A DNA stretch of 64,000 nt, taken from positions 1 to 64,000 of the forward strand of contig CALNYL010000012.1 in NCBI GenBank assembly GCA_942490775.1. Direction: 5' to 3'. The position numbers and the translations under genes are program-made. Of this stretch, positions 45,213 through 56,043 are shown piece by piece; position 1 is the first letter of the stretch, and each line of letters begins with the position of its first letter. The notes beneath the pieces were generated by a model. That model was not told where the DNA came from. It searched no databases and saw only the letters and a list, made by a program, of their open reading frames with translations. The stretch comes from UBA6489 sp942490775. GTDB lineage: Bacteria > Patescibacteriota > Gracilibacteria > BD1-5 > UBA6164.

Positions 45213-45914
45213 ATGAAAATTTTAATAACAGGAAGTTCTTGATTTATAGGTAATGAACTTGTAAATAAATTACAAAATAAATACGATATTGTGAAATTTG
45301 ATTTAGAGAATAATCAAAGCATTCTTAATTTTAAAGAACTTAAGAAATCTATGAAAGATTGCGATATTGTTATCCATCTTGCAGCACATAGAAAACCTTA
45401 TGAAGATAAAAACTTTAAAGATTATTTTGAAACAAATTGTCAAGGAACATTTAATGTTGCTCAAGCAGCAATGGAATGTGGTATAAAGAAGCTAATCTAT
45501 ACGAGTTCTACAAGTTATTTTGGAATAGAAAAAGGAATTCCTTATATTAAACCAATCAAAGATAATAACCCTGTTATGACTCAGCATGTAAAGGTTGATG
45601 ACTTAAATTGTAGAGATTGTGACATAGCATATTCTACAAGCAAGGTAATTGGAGAACAAATTTTAGCCAATTATGGTTTAACAAAAAAAATGCAGGTCAT
45701 AATTTTAAGGCTTGGACCAACTCGTAAACAATGAGAGTATCGCCCATTCTGAGATTTAAAATTACACCTTAAAATTGAAAATGCATTACAGGTTTTAGAA
45801 CTAGCAATTACAACTAATAAGAAGATTTGGTACGATTTTTTTACTATAACAGATGAGATTGAACAAGTTGATATTTCTAAAGCAAAAGAGATTCTTGGTT
45901 ATAAACCTATTTAA
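45213..45914 (+). CDS. NAD-dependent epimerase/dehydratase (extended SDR)
   Basis: 233 aa. Rossmann start KILITGSSGFIGNELVNKL (Gly as TGA), CDIVIHLAAHRKPYEDK, YTSSTSYFG (Ser), and the catalytic pair in AYSTSKVIGEQ (YxxxK). The C-terminus is shorter than a typical 300-aa sugar epimerase. Substrate unknown. It is one of the few intact genes in the decaying 39.5-49.5 kb zone. Confidence 0.85.
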
Positions 45915-45930
45915 ATTTTAAAAAAATATT

Positions 45931-46803
45931 ATGAAAAATATAAAAGTTTTATTGTTAGTTTGTGTATTAGTTTTGAGTTCTTGTGGGAAAGATAAAGAAA
46001 ACTTACAAGACAACCAGAAAACAACTTATAGTGAAGAAAGTGTAGTCTTAGAAAAAAACTGAACTTGAGAGGTTTTAGAAAACAAAAATAAAGACTGTTG
46101 AAATAGAACACTAATAGTTAGTGAAAAAATAAATCCAATTTACCCTTTTGAATGTTGACCTGAGAAATTGTATATTAATAAGTGTTGAGTATATGAGGGA
46201 AACAGAAAATTAGATTGAATAGATATAAATACTTTTCAAGCACTAAAATCTGGTTATTTTAAAGATAAATATAATATTTTTAGATGTGGTAGATTGATGA
46301 AATGAGCTGATGTAAAAACTTTTGAGGTTATAAATGATGGATATTCAAAAGATAAGAATAGAGTTTATTCAGTAAATTCAGAAACAACCGATCCAAACAC
46401 ATTTGAAGTTCTGAAAAATGGTTATTCTAAGGATAAAAATAATGTATATTTCAATCATTGGTATATGTGAACAATAGAATTAGAATGAGCAGATTCTAAA
46501 AGTTTTGAAGTTTTAAAATATGATTATGCAAGAGATAAGAATAACATATATTATGAAAATGAAAATCTAGGTAACTTGACTTAAATACATTTAAAGTTTT
46601 GAGTAGAACTTTCTATAAAGATAAAAATGAGTATTCGTATAAACCAACTGAAGATCATATATATTAGAATCAAAATTAAATGAGCAGATTCTAAATCGTT
46701 TGAAGTTATAAAAGATAATTTAGCAAGAGACAATAATAATTGTTATAGGTGGGATGAAATAATTGATATGGAGGAATGTGAAAAAATATCTAATAAAAAC
46801 TAA
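45931..46803 (+). pseudogene. DKNNVY-repeat lipoprotein 4, two frameshifts
   Basis: 217-codon frame to TAA 46584 with lipobox (LVLSSCGKDKENL) and four to five repeats (GADVKTFEVI, YSKDKNRVYS, YSKDKNNVYF). Two further pieces in other frames (LDLNTFKVLSRTFYKDKNE; GADSKSFEVIKDNLARD) continue the repeats to 46803. The first 217 residues could still make a lipoprotein. Confidence 0.7.
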
Positions 46804-46809
46804 AAAAAT

Positions 46810-46878
46810 ATGAGAATCGCAATAACCTCAGATATCCACAACAATTCTTATAACCTAGTTATGTTTTTTGAAGAATAA
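46810..46878 (+). pseudogene. N-terminal fragment of a metallophosphoesterase
   Basis: MRIAITSDIHNNSYNLVMFF then stop. The SDIHNN motif is the N-terminal metal-binding motif of YfcE-type phosphoesterases. Only 22 codons remain. Confidence 0.55.
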
Positions 46879-46893
46879 CCTTTAAATCATATC

Positions 46894-47665
46894 ATGAACA
46901 AACCTACAAATACCATATTCCTACTCCAATCATTAGATTGAAAAATTAATCCATGAAATTCTTGAGATACAGATAAGCTAAGTCAATGAAGAGAATTTGC
47001 AAAAATAAAATGACTACAAGAATGAATAAAACAATATTATGATTTAGAACTTAAAACAGACCTACATTCTTTAAATACATGATTTGTAATGAAAAAGATT
47101 TGAGTTAATAAACCAAATTTCAAGTTAAATATTTATGAAAAAGTAAGTTTTATAATTATTGATAGTAAACATTTAGACTTAAATTGAGTTGAAAATTTAG
47201 CAAATTCATTAAAAAAGTTATATATTGTAACAACAAATCAAAAGCACCCTGCTTTTGATTTGCAAAAAACTTACGAAAATATAGTAATTATATGTTATGA
47301 AGGAAAAATTGATTTTACTAATTTAATGGAAAAACTAAAAAATACTTACTCAATTAATGAAATAACTAAAAAATACTTACTCAATTAATGAAATAACTAT
47401 TCAATCATGATGAACCTTAAATAGTGTACTATTAAAAAACAATTTAATAGACAAAATTTCTTTGGTTATAGCTCCAGTATTGATTTGATGAAAAGATACT
47501 CCTAGTCTAGTTGATTGAGAATCTATAACAACATTAGAAAAATTAAACAGATTAAAGGTATTAAAGCTTAGAAATGTTAATAAGTTAGAGAATTCTTACT
47601 TACATTTAGAATATGATGTTGTGAAAAAGACTAGAGTTAATAAGGGGGTTGATGTTTTAAATTAA
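46894..47665 (+). pseudogene. RibD C-terminal/DHFR-like reductase broken by a 31-bp tandem duplication
   Basis: Starts TIFLLQSLDGKINPGNSGD, a RibD_C-type beginning; the first frame ends at 47388 (164 codons). A 31-base unit is duplicated in tandem (47335-47365, 47366-47396), shifting the frame. Removing one unit joins SINEITIQSGGTLNSVLL and DKISLVIAPVLIGGKDTPS to the end at 47665. Such reductases use NADPH in pterin or riboflavin metabolism. The disruption appears recent since both parts are otherwise clean. Confidence 0.8.
47335..47396 (+). repeat. 31-bp perfect tandem duplication
   Basis: Two adjacent identical copies of a unit starting CTAAAAAATACTTACTC; the copy number explains the frameshift in the reductase gene. 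Confidence 0.93.
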
Positions 47666-47708
47666 GATACAAATTTTGTAAAAAATATTATTTAAATCAA
47701 AAAATAGG

Positions 47709-49220
47709 TTATTACGAAAAAACAGTGGACTAAAATTTACAGAGCAGTAATGATTCTAAAAATCATATAATCTAAGTTCTTAAAGCCTCTACAATCCCTA
47801 ATAATTCTTCAAATCCTAGAATTTAATCACTCTCAATATCAATTATTATGTCTACTTACAAAGTAATTTGTAATCAAATCTAATTTTCTTTCTACACTAT
47901 TAGCAATATGTAGAATCTCAGGTACTCTAGTATATTTTCTATTTGTTTTAATCCATTGTTTCATTAACTCTGTAGCTTCTACCTTACTTATCCTTTGTTC
48001 ATAAATATCATACAAACTCATAGATCTTTTATATATTGCTATTAATGCTTTAAAACAGGGGATTCTTTCCATTATCTCCCATCTTTTTTCTTCTTTTATC
48101 GTCCAGTTTTTTCTGTTCTTCCTTATTTGGTAATGACTTCTTGTTATCATTTCTAATTTTGTTTCCCCATTTTCATATCTCTTTATTTTATGCTTTTTCT
48201 TATGATTTTTGTTTCGCTTTTTTCTTTTGTCTTCTTCTCTTGATATTTTTACTTTTAGTCTTGTTTTCACTGCTCATACCATTTCATTTATCATATTTCT
48301 TACATGGTATCTATCTATTACTATTATTGCTTTTTCAAAGGTTTCTCTTGCTACTTTTATCATTCAATTTGCCATATCTACACATATTTCTTTTACTTGG
48401 TCCCTTTCTTTTTTACTAAAGAACTCTTTTAGTTTTTCTATATTTCTTTCTGCTCAAATTCAGGGTAATATTGAACATATTTTATTTTTTTTTGTTTTAT
48501 CTGGATTTGATAAGATTGTACTATATTCGTTATTTATGTATTTCTCATCCATGTTTAGTTTTTCTCATAGTTTCTTTGGATTTGAGTATCATTTTTTATA
48601 GATTCATTTGTATTTTTCTCATCAGTTTTGTTTATCTTTTCAATAGTCTGATAGTATTTTTATATATTGTTTTCATATGGTTTTTTCTTTTACTCATGTT
48701 AATAATCATAATTGCTTGTTGTTTATTAGGCATTTGTCGTTGCTGTACTTAAAAAAAAGGCTAATTCTTTTGTATTTTTAGTTCACTTTTCTTGTATTTC
48801 TAGCTTATTTGATATTATTTTTTTTGTCTTTTTTATTTCCCATTTTCTCATTCTTACCTTTATTTTGAAAATATTATTTCTCAGTGGGAGGCCTGATATG
48901 GTTTTGTATTCAGTAAATCACTTGGATTTCAAATCTGTTTTTTTATATCATTCGGGAATATTTACCTTTTCTTCAAAGTAGTAAGTTAGGCTTTCTGGAT
49001 ACAATATCTTAACATCTTCTCATCATTCTTCATTCTTTTTCTTATTTATTTCCTTAAGTTCAAATTTCTCTAAGGGAAAGTCCCTTGGCATAAACGATTC
49101 TAGGATTTTTTCGTTTTCCATTTGTATTTTGGGTTATTTATATATAATTGCTTATGTAATTTACTCTTCTTTCTCTAATTGTAAAGCTTTTTAGAGTCCA
49201 CTGTTTTTTCGTAATTACCG
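47709..49220 (-). mobile_element. ISL3-like insertion sequence
   Basis: About 1.5 kb with inverted ends ATTACGAAAAAACAGTGGAC at 47711-47730 and its complement at 49198-49217. AAATAGG at 47702-47708 and 49221-49227 fits a 7-8 bp target duplication. It encodes one transposase on the minus strand and has cut the 5' end of a GNAT gene. Confidence 0.8.
47839..49121 (-). CDS. ISL3-family-like transposase, two frames joined at a T8 run
   Basis: Frame 1 is 49121-48726 (131 aa): MENEKILESFMPRDFPLEK through KGTKNTKELAFF. Frame 2 is about 48750-47839: FKYSNDKCLINNKQ, GLLTGVKEKTIGKQYIK, KEICVDMANGMIKVARETF, AIIVIDRYHVRNMINEMVGAVK, and the C-terminal MSLYDIYEQRISK. The VDMANGM and VIDRYHV motifs are the first two Asp of the ISL3 (DUF/transposase_IS204-type) core. 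The frames meet at TTTTTTTTAAG (48748-48758 complement), which contains the -1 slip heptamer T-TTT-TTA. TGA is Gly throughout. Confidence 0.75.
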
Positions 49221-49503
49221 AAATAGGCATAAGATAGCTCAGGCTAAATTAAAATCTGGAGAAACAGAAAAAGTAGGTCAGATATGATATGGAATAGCTA
49301 CGAAATTTAGACAAAAATGATATGCAACAAAATTATTGAAAATATGACTAAAAAAGGTAAAAGAGATTTTACCAGATTTAGAAAAAATATTAATTACCTG
49401 TGATACAGATAATCTAGGCTCAAATAAGGTTATAGAAAATAATAATTGAATACTTGAAAAAGTAGATAAAAGATGAAAAAATAGATATTGGCTTTATTTA
49501 TAA
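49221..49503 (+). pseudogene. GNAT acetyltransferase, 5' end cut by the ISL3-like element
   Basis: Reads KIAQAKLKSGETEKVGQIG, then GYGIATKFRQKGYATKLLKIG (acetyl-CoA loop) and ITCDTDNLGSNKVIENN to TAA 49503. No start codon is available on the right side of the IS, and nothing matching its N-terminus is found to the left. Confidence 0.7.
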
Positions 49504-49514
49504 AAAAATAGTTT

Positions 49515-50123
49515 ATGAAATATCCATTTGATACTATAACTGATTTTATGTTTTTTGAACATAAATTAGAAAAAGCAGATACTGTACTTATTCCTTGATG
49601 ACTTCGTTCAGAACTTATAGAAAAAGCAGTTGAGTTGTATAAAAGCTGATATGCTTCTTTTATTTTACCTTCAGGAGGAGTTAGTTTTAAGTTAGAAGAA
49701 AATAAGAAAACTAAGGATATTGATTATTTACAAAAGATTTCTATTAGTTGAATAGAGTGGAATTATTTAAAAGATATAGCAGTTTCTTTGTGAGTACCTG
49801 AAAAAGTAATATTAAAAGAAAATAAAGCAAAACATACTTTTGATAATGCAAATTTTTCTTGGAAAGTTTTGCAAGAAAAAAATATAAAAATAAAAAAATG
49901 TATATTGGTTTGCAAATCTTATCATGCAAGAAGAGCCTTACTTACATATCAAACAGCCTTTCCTAAAAATATTAAATTTATTGTTTGCCCTATCGTTGAT
50001 GATAAGAATATAACTAGAGATAATTGGTTTTTAGATCAAAAAAAGATAGAAATAGTTATGAAGGAAGTTGAAAAAATAGGACAATATTTTTGAAAACATA
50101 TTTCTAATTGGGTAAAAAAATAG
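49515..50123 (+). CDS. YdcF/DUF218 (ElyC/SanA-type) protein
   Basis: 202 aa. DTVLIPGGLRSELIEKAVELY, ASFILPSGGVS, KVILKENKAKHTFDNANFS and ILVCKSYHARRALLTYQTAF form the DUF218 core, which is a Rossmann-like fold often linked with envelope polysaccharide metabolism. There is no obvious signal anchor. The gene is intact directly after the IS-disrupted GNAT fragment and is followed 22 bases later by a small Cys-containing gene. Confidence 0.85.
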
Positions 50124-50145
50124 TTTACTTTTTTATTTAAATATT

Positions 50146-50385
50146 ATGAAAGACAATAAAATTACTTGCGAAACAGGTCTAGAAAAAAATATAATCTCCG
50201 AGGAAATTTATAATAGAGAAATACAGCTTTGTAAAAGCTTATCAGCCGAAAACGGAGGAAAATGTAGTTGGTGAGTTTGTAAAGATTGTTGAGTTTTGCC
50301 TCTTTTACATAAACTACATAAGGGAAAATTATTAGAGAATCCCGATTGTATAAAAAATTTTAAAGAAAAAACCTTAATTAATTAA
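50146..50385 (+). CDS. Small Cys-containing protein next to TtcA-like gene
   Basis: 79 aa with CETG, ENGGKCSWGVCKDCGVLPLL and NPDC; the CxxxxCKDC group could bind metal. No family recognised. It sits 14 bases before the TtcA-like gene and may be co-transcribed, so a role with sulfur transfer is conceivable but unproven. Confidence 0.65.
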
Positions 50386-50399
50386 TTTTGAAATGTGCT

Positions 50400-51152
50400 A
50401 TGAGCAACTTAGAAAAAAAACTATTAACACTTACAAGAAGAGCTATTTACGATTTTGAAATGATAAAATGATGAGAAAACATTATTTTATGAGTATCATG
50501 ATGAAAAGATAGTATGCTTTTGTGATACCTTCTATCAGAGCTTAGAAAAACAATGAAGGAAAAATTTGAGATAAAAGCAGTTTATATATTTAAAGAATTT
50601 CTGATAGACTGTGATATAAGATTTGAAGAAAAGAAAAAATACTATGAAGAAGTACTAAATATACCTCTTGAAAAAATAAATATACAACTCCCAGAAGACT
50701 CTAAACTTAACGACTGAGTATGACAATCTTGTACTTGGTGTGCTTATGCAAGGAGAATATCCATGATGAAATTATGTGAAAGATATGGAGCAACAAAAAT
50801 ATGCCTAGGTCATCATATGGATGATATAGTTGTGACAACCTTTATGAATATGATGCAATGAAGAAAACTTAAAATAATGCCCCCAGTGAATAAAATGAGG
50901 TCATGAGATATTACATTTATAAGACCCCTTGCCTATGTTAGAGAAAAGCAAATAATGAGATTAGTTGAGCAAAAGGAAATTCCTTTTTCAGATTGTAATT
51001 GTCCAGTGTGAGATAACACTATGAGAAATAAAATTAAAAAACAGATAATTTGGGAAAATGAAAAGAATTTTCCCAAATATACAGAAAATATTTTCTGGTC
51101 TCTTATAAAAGATTTCAGAGAAAAATATGAAGATACAGGTTACAGTATGTAG
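50400..51152 (+). CDS. ttcA: TtcA-like tRNA 2-thiocytidine synthase / PP-loop protein
   Basis: 250 aa. PP-loop IILGVSGGKDSMLLGYLL (Gly as TGA), then GQSCTWCAYARRISMMKLC, the CxxC pair of TtcA, GATKICLGHHMDDIVVTTFMN, and PLAYVREKQIMRLVEQ with DCNCPVG near the end. TtcA modifies C32 of some tRNAs using an Fe-S cluster. It is shorter than E. coli TtcA (311 aa). The TAG stop is the start of a dispersed repeat (51149-51180). Confidence 0.8.
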
Positions 51153-51180
51153 GGGCCATCCCTTGTGGGTTGCCCTCTAT
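51149..51180. repeat. GTAGGGGC-type dispersed repeat
   Basis: GTAGGGGCCATCCC ... GGGTTGCCCTCTAT, an imperfect palindrome that supplies the TAG stop of the TtcA-like gene. Relatives are at 58809-58836 and 61475-61502. Confidence 0.6.
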
Positions 51181-51203
51181 TGTGGTTAAAAATAATATAA
51201 TAC

Positions 51204-53027
51204 CTACTCCACAGTCACACTCTTAGCCAAATTCCTTGGTTTATCAACATCTCTTCAAAGATCTTCTGCTAAATACATTCCAAAAAGATACATGGAAGCT
51301 AGAGCCGTAAAAGGAGTTAAAAGCTGTTTAGTTCTTGGTATTTCTAATACATCATCATACAAATCATCATCATTCTCTCACTTAGTAATAACTCAAAGTA
51401 CTGTTCCTTCTCTTGCTCTAATTTCTTTTATATTTGATATATTTTTACTATAAAATCTACTGTTAGGATTTAATACTATACAAGGAAAATCTGGTCATAC
51501 TAATGCTAGAGGTCAGTGTTTTAATTCTCCTGTGCTATAGCTCTCAGTGTGAATATAGCTTAGTTCTTTGCATTTTAAACTACATTCTCCAGCAGCAGGA
51601 TATAAAACATTTCTTCAAAGCATAAACATATGCTCGTATTTTGAATATTTTTTAGCTATTTTTTTTGCTTTTGGTGCATCTACTAAAACCTCTCTTATTC
51701 TATCTGGCAATTTTTCCATATCTTCAATTAATGCTCTAGCCTTTGCAGGTTGTAAATCTCTTTTTATTCACATACCTATTGCCATTACAAGTAAAACCGA
51801 TATTTGTGCTATTACATTTTTAGTTGAAGCTACTCATACTTCAATTCATGCATGGGTAAAAAATCACATATCAACTAATCTAGCTATAGTGCTTCAAACT
51901 ACATTTACAACTCAAAATGTTAGTCATCATTTTGCCTTTACTATTTTTAAACTCTCTCTTACATCTGCAGTCTCTCATGATTGAGATAGAAATATATATA
52001 AAGTTTTTTTGCTCGGTATAAATGTGTCACTTAAGAATTCACTACTTATAATTACTTCTGATTTTATTCCTGCAAGTTCCTTGAAATAATAGCATCACAT
52101 AAACCCTGCATAATAACTACTTCAAGAGGCTATTATTTCTATTTTATCTATATCTAGTTCATTTAGCTCATTTATAGTTTCATTGTTTACCATTTTACTT
52201 TCAAAATCTATTCTTCATTTAAATGTATTTTCTATAACTGTTGGTATTTCAAATATTTCTTTTTCTGTAAAACTAGAGAATGTTCATAAATCTCAAGCAT
52301 CATACTCTATATCCATATCTTCCGCTTGTTTATCAAGCTTTTTACCAGAAGCAAATACTTGGTATTTAGCATTTTTTATAACTACCATTTCATTGTCTTC
52401 TAGTCTAACATAACTGTGTGCTACAGATGATAAAGCATTTACATCACTTGATATAAATATTTCAGAATCTCATTCTCATATTATTAGTGGACTTCATAGT
52501 TTTATTCAAACTATTGTATCAGGATTTTCAGAATCTACTACTGCTACAGAATATGCTCATACAAGTTTTTTTGAAACTTTTCCCATAGTAGTTTTTAGAT
52601 CTTTTTCAAATAAATCTTCTATAAGTTTTGCTATAACCTCTGTATCTGTCTCACTATAAAATTTATATTTTTTTTCTAATTGTTTTTTTAGTTCTTTATA
52701 GTTTTCTATAATACCATTATGTACTACATAAAATCTTTTATTTGAAGAGTTGTGAGGATGAGTATTATCTTTTGTAACTGTTCAGTGGGTTGCCCATCTA
52801 GTATGGGCTATTCCTGTTGTATAATTATTCTCTGATTCACTATCATTTTCTACTTCTGTAGCTAGTACAGATACTCTTCATACGGCTTTTTTATAAAATA
52901 CTTTTCAGTTTTTATCTACTGCCATAATTCAAGCACTGTCATATCATCTGTATTCTAGAGTTCTTAGTCATTCTATAAGTAGTGGTACACTATTTTTTGT
53001 ACCATTGTATGCAAATATTCAACACAT
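51204..53027 (-). CDS. glmS: Glutamine-fructose-6-phosphate aminotransferase (isomerizing)
   Basis: 607 aa, matching E. coli GlmS (609). Catalytic Cys1 in MCGIFAYNG, TLEYRGYDSAGI, ARHTRWATHG-like TGIAHTRWATHGTV, and EDLFEKDLKTTMGKV in the glutaminase domain. Two SIS isomerase domains follow: IASGSSYYAGFMGCYYF and SGETADVRESLKIVK, then SYSTGELKHGPLALV. The terminus is NLAKSVTVE, as in the family. It makes glucosamine-6-phosphate for cell wall and surface sugars. Many Gly codons are TGA. No riboswitch was recognised upstream. Confidence 0.97.
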
Positions 53028-53049
53028 AATTTTTTAATTATAAAAAAAT

Positions 53050-53080
53050 AAAAACATCTAAATTTTTATTAGATGTTTTC
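53050..53080 (-). terminator. Terminator overlapping a gene end
   Basis: AAAACATCTAA / TTAGATGTTTT hairpin; the TAA of the gene at 53069-53446 lies inside the stem. Confidence 0.7.
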
Positions 53081-53446
53081 TAGTTTAGTCTTTAACTCCC
53101 TTTTTGTCAAAATAATTACCTCTTCACTGTTATCTAGATAGTCTTTTTTTATGACTTGTTTTTCCCCTACAAATAGGATAATCCTATTGCTTATAAACCT
53201 GTGAAGGATTATTTCAAGCTCGGGTTTATTTTTTATGAAACTATAGAAATTAAACAGTGCTATGTGTCATACTGAAAATTCTTTTGATAAAACTCTCCAA
53301 GATTTTTTTTGTAATCTGTGAAGAATAGTAGCTTTTAGTAAAATTATTCAAGAAAATTTTCTTGGAATAAATCAAGATTTTTTTAAAAGTCTATTTACAT
53401 AGTTGTAATCAGAAGTTGTTATTTTTTGGAATCTTATTATCCGCAT
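53069..53446 (-). CDS. Hypothetical basic protein
   Basis: 125 aa, Lys/Arg/Ile-rich. MRIIRFQKITTSDYN, KKSGFIPRKFSG, SKEFSVGHIALFNFYSFIK and RIILFVGEKQVIKKDYL. The middle may be a helix-turn-helix resembling the N-terminal domain of some transposases, but this is uncertain. Gly at two places is TGA. It is separated from glmS by a hairpin on one side and from the response regulator by 22 bases on the other. Confidence 0.55.
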
Positions 53447-53468
53447 ATTCTAAATACTGTATGTATTA

Positions 53469-53865
53469 CTACTTATTATTAACATCTTCAGAATTTTGTT
53501 TATTCAGTGTTTCTATTGTCTTTTGTACTATTTCTTCTCATTCATAATCCGACTTTCTTATGTATCCAACAGCTCATAGTTCAAATGCTTTTTTCATATC
53601 ATCTTCTGAAGATAAGTTACTACATACTATAATTGGAGTTTTTATAGAAGATTGTTTATTAATTATTCTTAATACTTCAAAACCATCAGTATTTGGCATC
53701 ATTATATCAAGTAGTATAATATCAGGCTTCTCTTCTAATAATTTTATTATTCCAGCTAACCCTTCTGGAGCTAGTACAACATCAAATCATTCTGCTTCAA
53801 AATTGATTTTATAGATCTCCTGTAAAGTCAAGATTATCCTCAATTATAAGTACTTTTTTTGCCAT
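53469..53865 (-). CDS. Response regulator receiver protein, frameshift near the start
   Basis: Receiver domain: MAKKVLIIEDNLDF, then after a one-base frame change EIYKINFEAEGFDVVLAPEG, PDIILLDIMMPNTDGFEVLRII (phospho-acceptor Asp), KTPIIVCSNLS (Thr/Ser site shifted) and VGYIRKSD (conserved Lys). The 5' frame runs into TAA at 53809 after 18 codons; the total of 397 bases is one more than a multiple of three. No output domain, so it would be a stand-alone CheY-type protein. No kinase gene is nearby. Confidence 0.75.
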
Positions 53866-53945
53866 AATAGTGTATTTTATAAATTATAAGGTTGATAATA
53901 ACTATAAGTAAAATTTGTTTTTTTTCAAAAAGTTTTTTTATTTTT

Positions 53946-54230
53946 TTAGTTATTCTGTTCTTCTCTTTTTATTTCTTCCTCTATTTCATTTTCTATTTCT
54001 TTTTGAAATATTATTTGTTTTAACAATTGTTTTTTCTTTCTTTTATCGTATAATTCCTTTTTATACTCTCAAGCTATGAGAATCAAAGGTACGAAATAGT
54101 TGATCATAAATAAAGCAATTATTATAGTTACAATCAGTGTAATCATTTCAACTACTGGTAACTCTGTAATTAATCTTGAATTATTTACAATATTTTCTAG
54201 GGTCTTGTATTTGTATTCAAATCAAATCAT
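53946..54230 (-). CDS. Small membrane protein with basic/acidic coiled tail
   Basis: 94 aa: one hydrophobic span (ITLIVTIIIALFMINYFVPLILIAG) followed by a highly charged KKKQLLKQIIFQKEIENEIEEEIKREEQ tail likely to form a coiled coil. Family unknown. It follows the sortase gene on the same strand with a 24-base gap. Confidence 0.6.
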
Positions 54231-54254
54231 AAAAACTATTTAGTGATAATTTTA

Positions 54255-55238
54255 CTATTCTACTAAGTCTCAAACCACAATTAATCTATTAAGGGTAGTT
54301 CATACTGGCCAACAAGTCATAAATGTTACTTCTGATTTATCTTCTTGTTTTTTTAGTACTTCAACATTTGATGGCTTTACTACTTTTTTTTCTCTTATTT
54401 TATACTTAAACTTTTTTTGTCCATAATAAATTATTATCTCATCATCCTTTTCTAGTTTATCAAGTAAAGCAAAAACATCGTTGTAGTCTCATTTTATCCA
54501 AGGAAAGTTTGAAGAGTGTCAAAATATAAATGAGTTTCATTTTTCTCAAGGTATTCAGCTTCAAGGATATCTTATAATACCATTTGTTAGTTCTTTTAAG
54601 AATATATTATTTAACTCTTTCATTCACTCAACCTCTCTATTTTCGACCTCTATTAGAGGGATGTTTTTTCATATTTTTGGAATAATAACTCTATTTTCAT
54701 AAGGAGTTATATCTATATCCAGTTTTATATCTTTATCATTTGATTTTGTTATAAGTTTGTTTATAGAATGTAATACTTTTTGGTTATTTTCTTCTTTTAT
54801 TTCTTCTTGTTTGAAATCTTTCAATTTTATTTCATTGTTTTCTTTTTCTTCTTTTCTGACTTCCTCCTCATCTATTTTTTCTTCATCTGTTTTCTCATCT
54901 ATTGAACTTCATGCTTCAACAGAATTTATCATATATTCTGCTTCCTCTTCTAGTTTATCTTCATAAAAATATCCTTTTGCTATGTTTAAGTATGCACTAT
55001 AGTTTGTAGTTAATAATAGTACGAAAAATATTAATATAGATGTAAGAGAATATTTTATAAGAAAAAATATATTTTTAAATACTGCTTTTATCTTTGGGGA
55101 AGATTGCTTTACCCTGTTTTGAGATTTACCCTCTTTCTTTATCTTATCTTTTTCCTCTTTAATATTCTGAGGTTTTGAGACTTCTATTTTTTCTAGTAAG
55201 TCTATAGTTTCCAATAAGTCTACATCTTTAATGTCCAT
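54255..55238 (-). CDS. Sortase
   Basis: 327 aa. N-terminal charged region, one membrane span (IKYSLTSILIFFVLLLTTNY), an acidic linker, then the sortase domain: RVIIPKIGKNIPLIEV, IRYPGSGIPGEKGNSFIFGHSS (catalytic His), and the Cys/Arg region EVTFMTCWPVGTTLNRLIVVG. The class resembles D/E or archaeal-type sortases. It should attach LPxTG-like proteins to the cell surface, consistent with a monoderm-like envelope. Substrates were not identified in the window. Confidence 0.9.
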
Positions 55239-55455
55239 AATTTTTGTTTTTATTTTTATATTTTTAATTTAGGAAATTTTCCCAACATAGAAATTTTATC
55301 ATATTATTTTTTTAAATGCAATTATAAACATTTGATTTATTTATTTTTTTATTTAAAATAGATTTCAAGTTTATAAAAAAAGATATTTTTGGTGTCTTAA
55401 TTTTTTATTAAGATATTTTTTTGTTTGTATATTCATCACAAAGAAAATTTAGATT
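55239..55455. other. Divergent intergenic region
   Basis: Promoters for the sortase (minus) and Nudix (plus) genes are expected here. A TCTTAA / TTAAGA hairpin with a T-run is at about 55395-55425. Nothing else recognised. Confidence 0.4.
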
Positions 55456-55908
55456 ATGATTAAAAAATATGAGAAAAGTTCCTGAGGTATTGTGTACCGT
55501 AAAAAATGAAGAAAAGTAGAAGTATTACTTCTAAAGTGGATAAATTCTAAAGAAAAAGAAGAATTTGTTATTCCAAAATGAAAAATAGAAGACTGAGAGG
55601 TAGCAAAGGATACTGCAATTAGAGAAATAAGCGAAGAAACAGGACTCTCTTCCAACTATCTAGAAATAGTTAAGTTTATTACAAAAATAAGCTACACATT
55701 TACAGCTTGATATTTAGAAAATAATCCTATAATAAATAAGGATGTATATTTATTTTTAGTTAAATATAATTGAGCTGAGTATCCTAATGTTAGAAAAGAG
55801 GAGAGATTTGTTGATTATAAATGGGCGGATATTGGAAATCTAGAGAATTTAGGTTTAAGAAATGAGCTTTTATCTCTTATTTATAAGAATAAAACTTATT
55901 TTATATAA
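55456..55908 (+). CDS. Nudix hydrolase
   Basis: 150 aa. YEKSSGGIVYRKKGRKVEVLL start, then the Nudix box GKIEDGEVAKDTAIREISEETGL with the expected G-x5-E-x7-REUxEExGU spacing (several Gly by TGA). The length is typical of Ap4A or general NTP-type Nudix enzymes. Substrate unknown. Confidence 0.9.
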
Positions 55909-56043
55909 TTCTGACTTGAATCCTATACTTTTAAAAAAATAGAAGGTTATAGAAACTTTCTCTAAATTATTTCCCCTATATCAGGGGAAAGATGATACAT
56001 TTCTAATAAAGTAGTTATTTTATTTTTTTATATTTACAAAATT

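Noticed and set aside
51150..51200. GlmS-type ribozyme or riboswitch
   Set aside because: The repeat lies after the stop of the TtcA-like gene and past the 3' end of glmS, not upstream of glmS, and no ribozyme core is seen near 53027.
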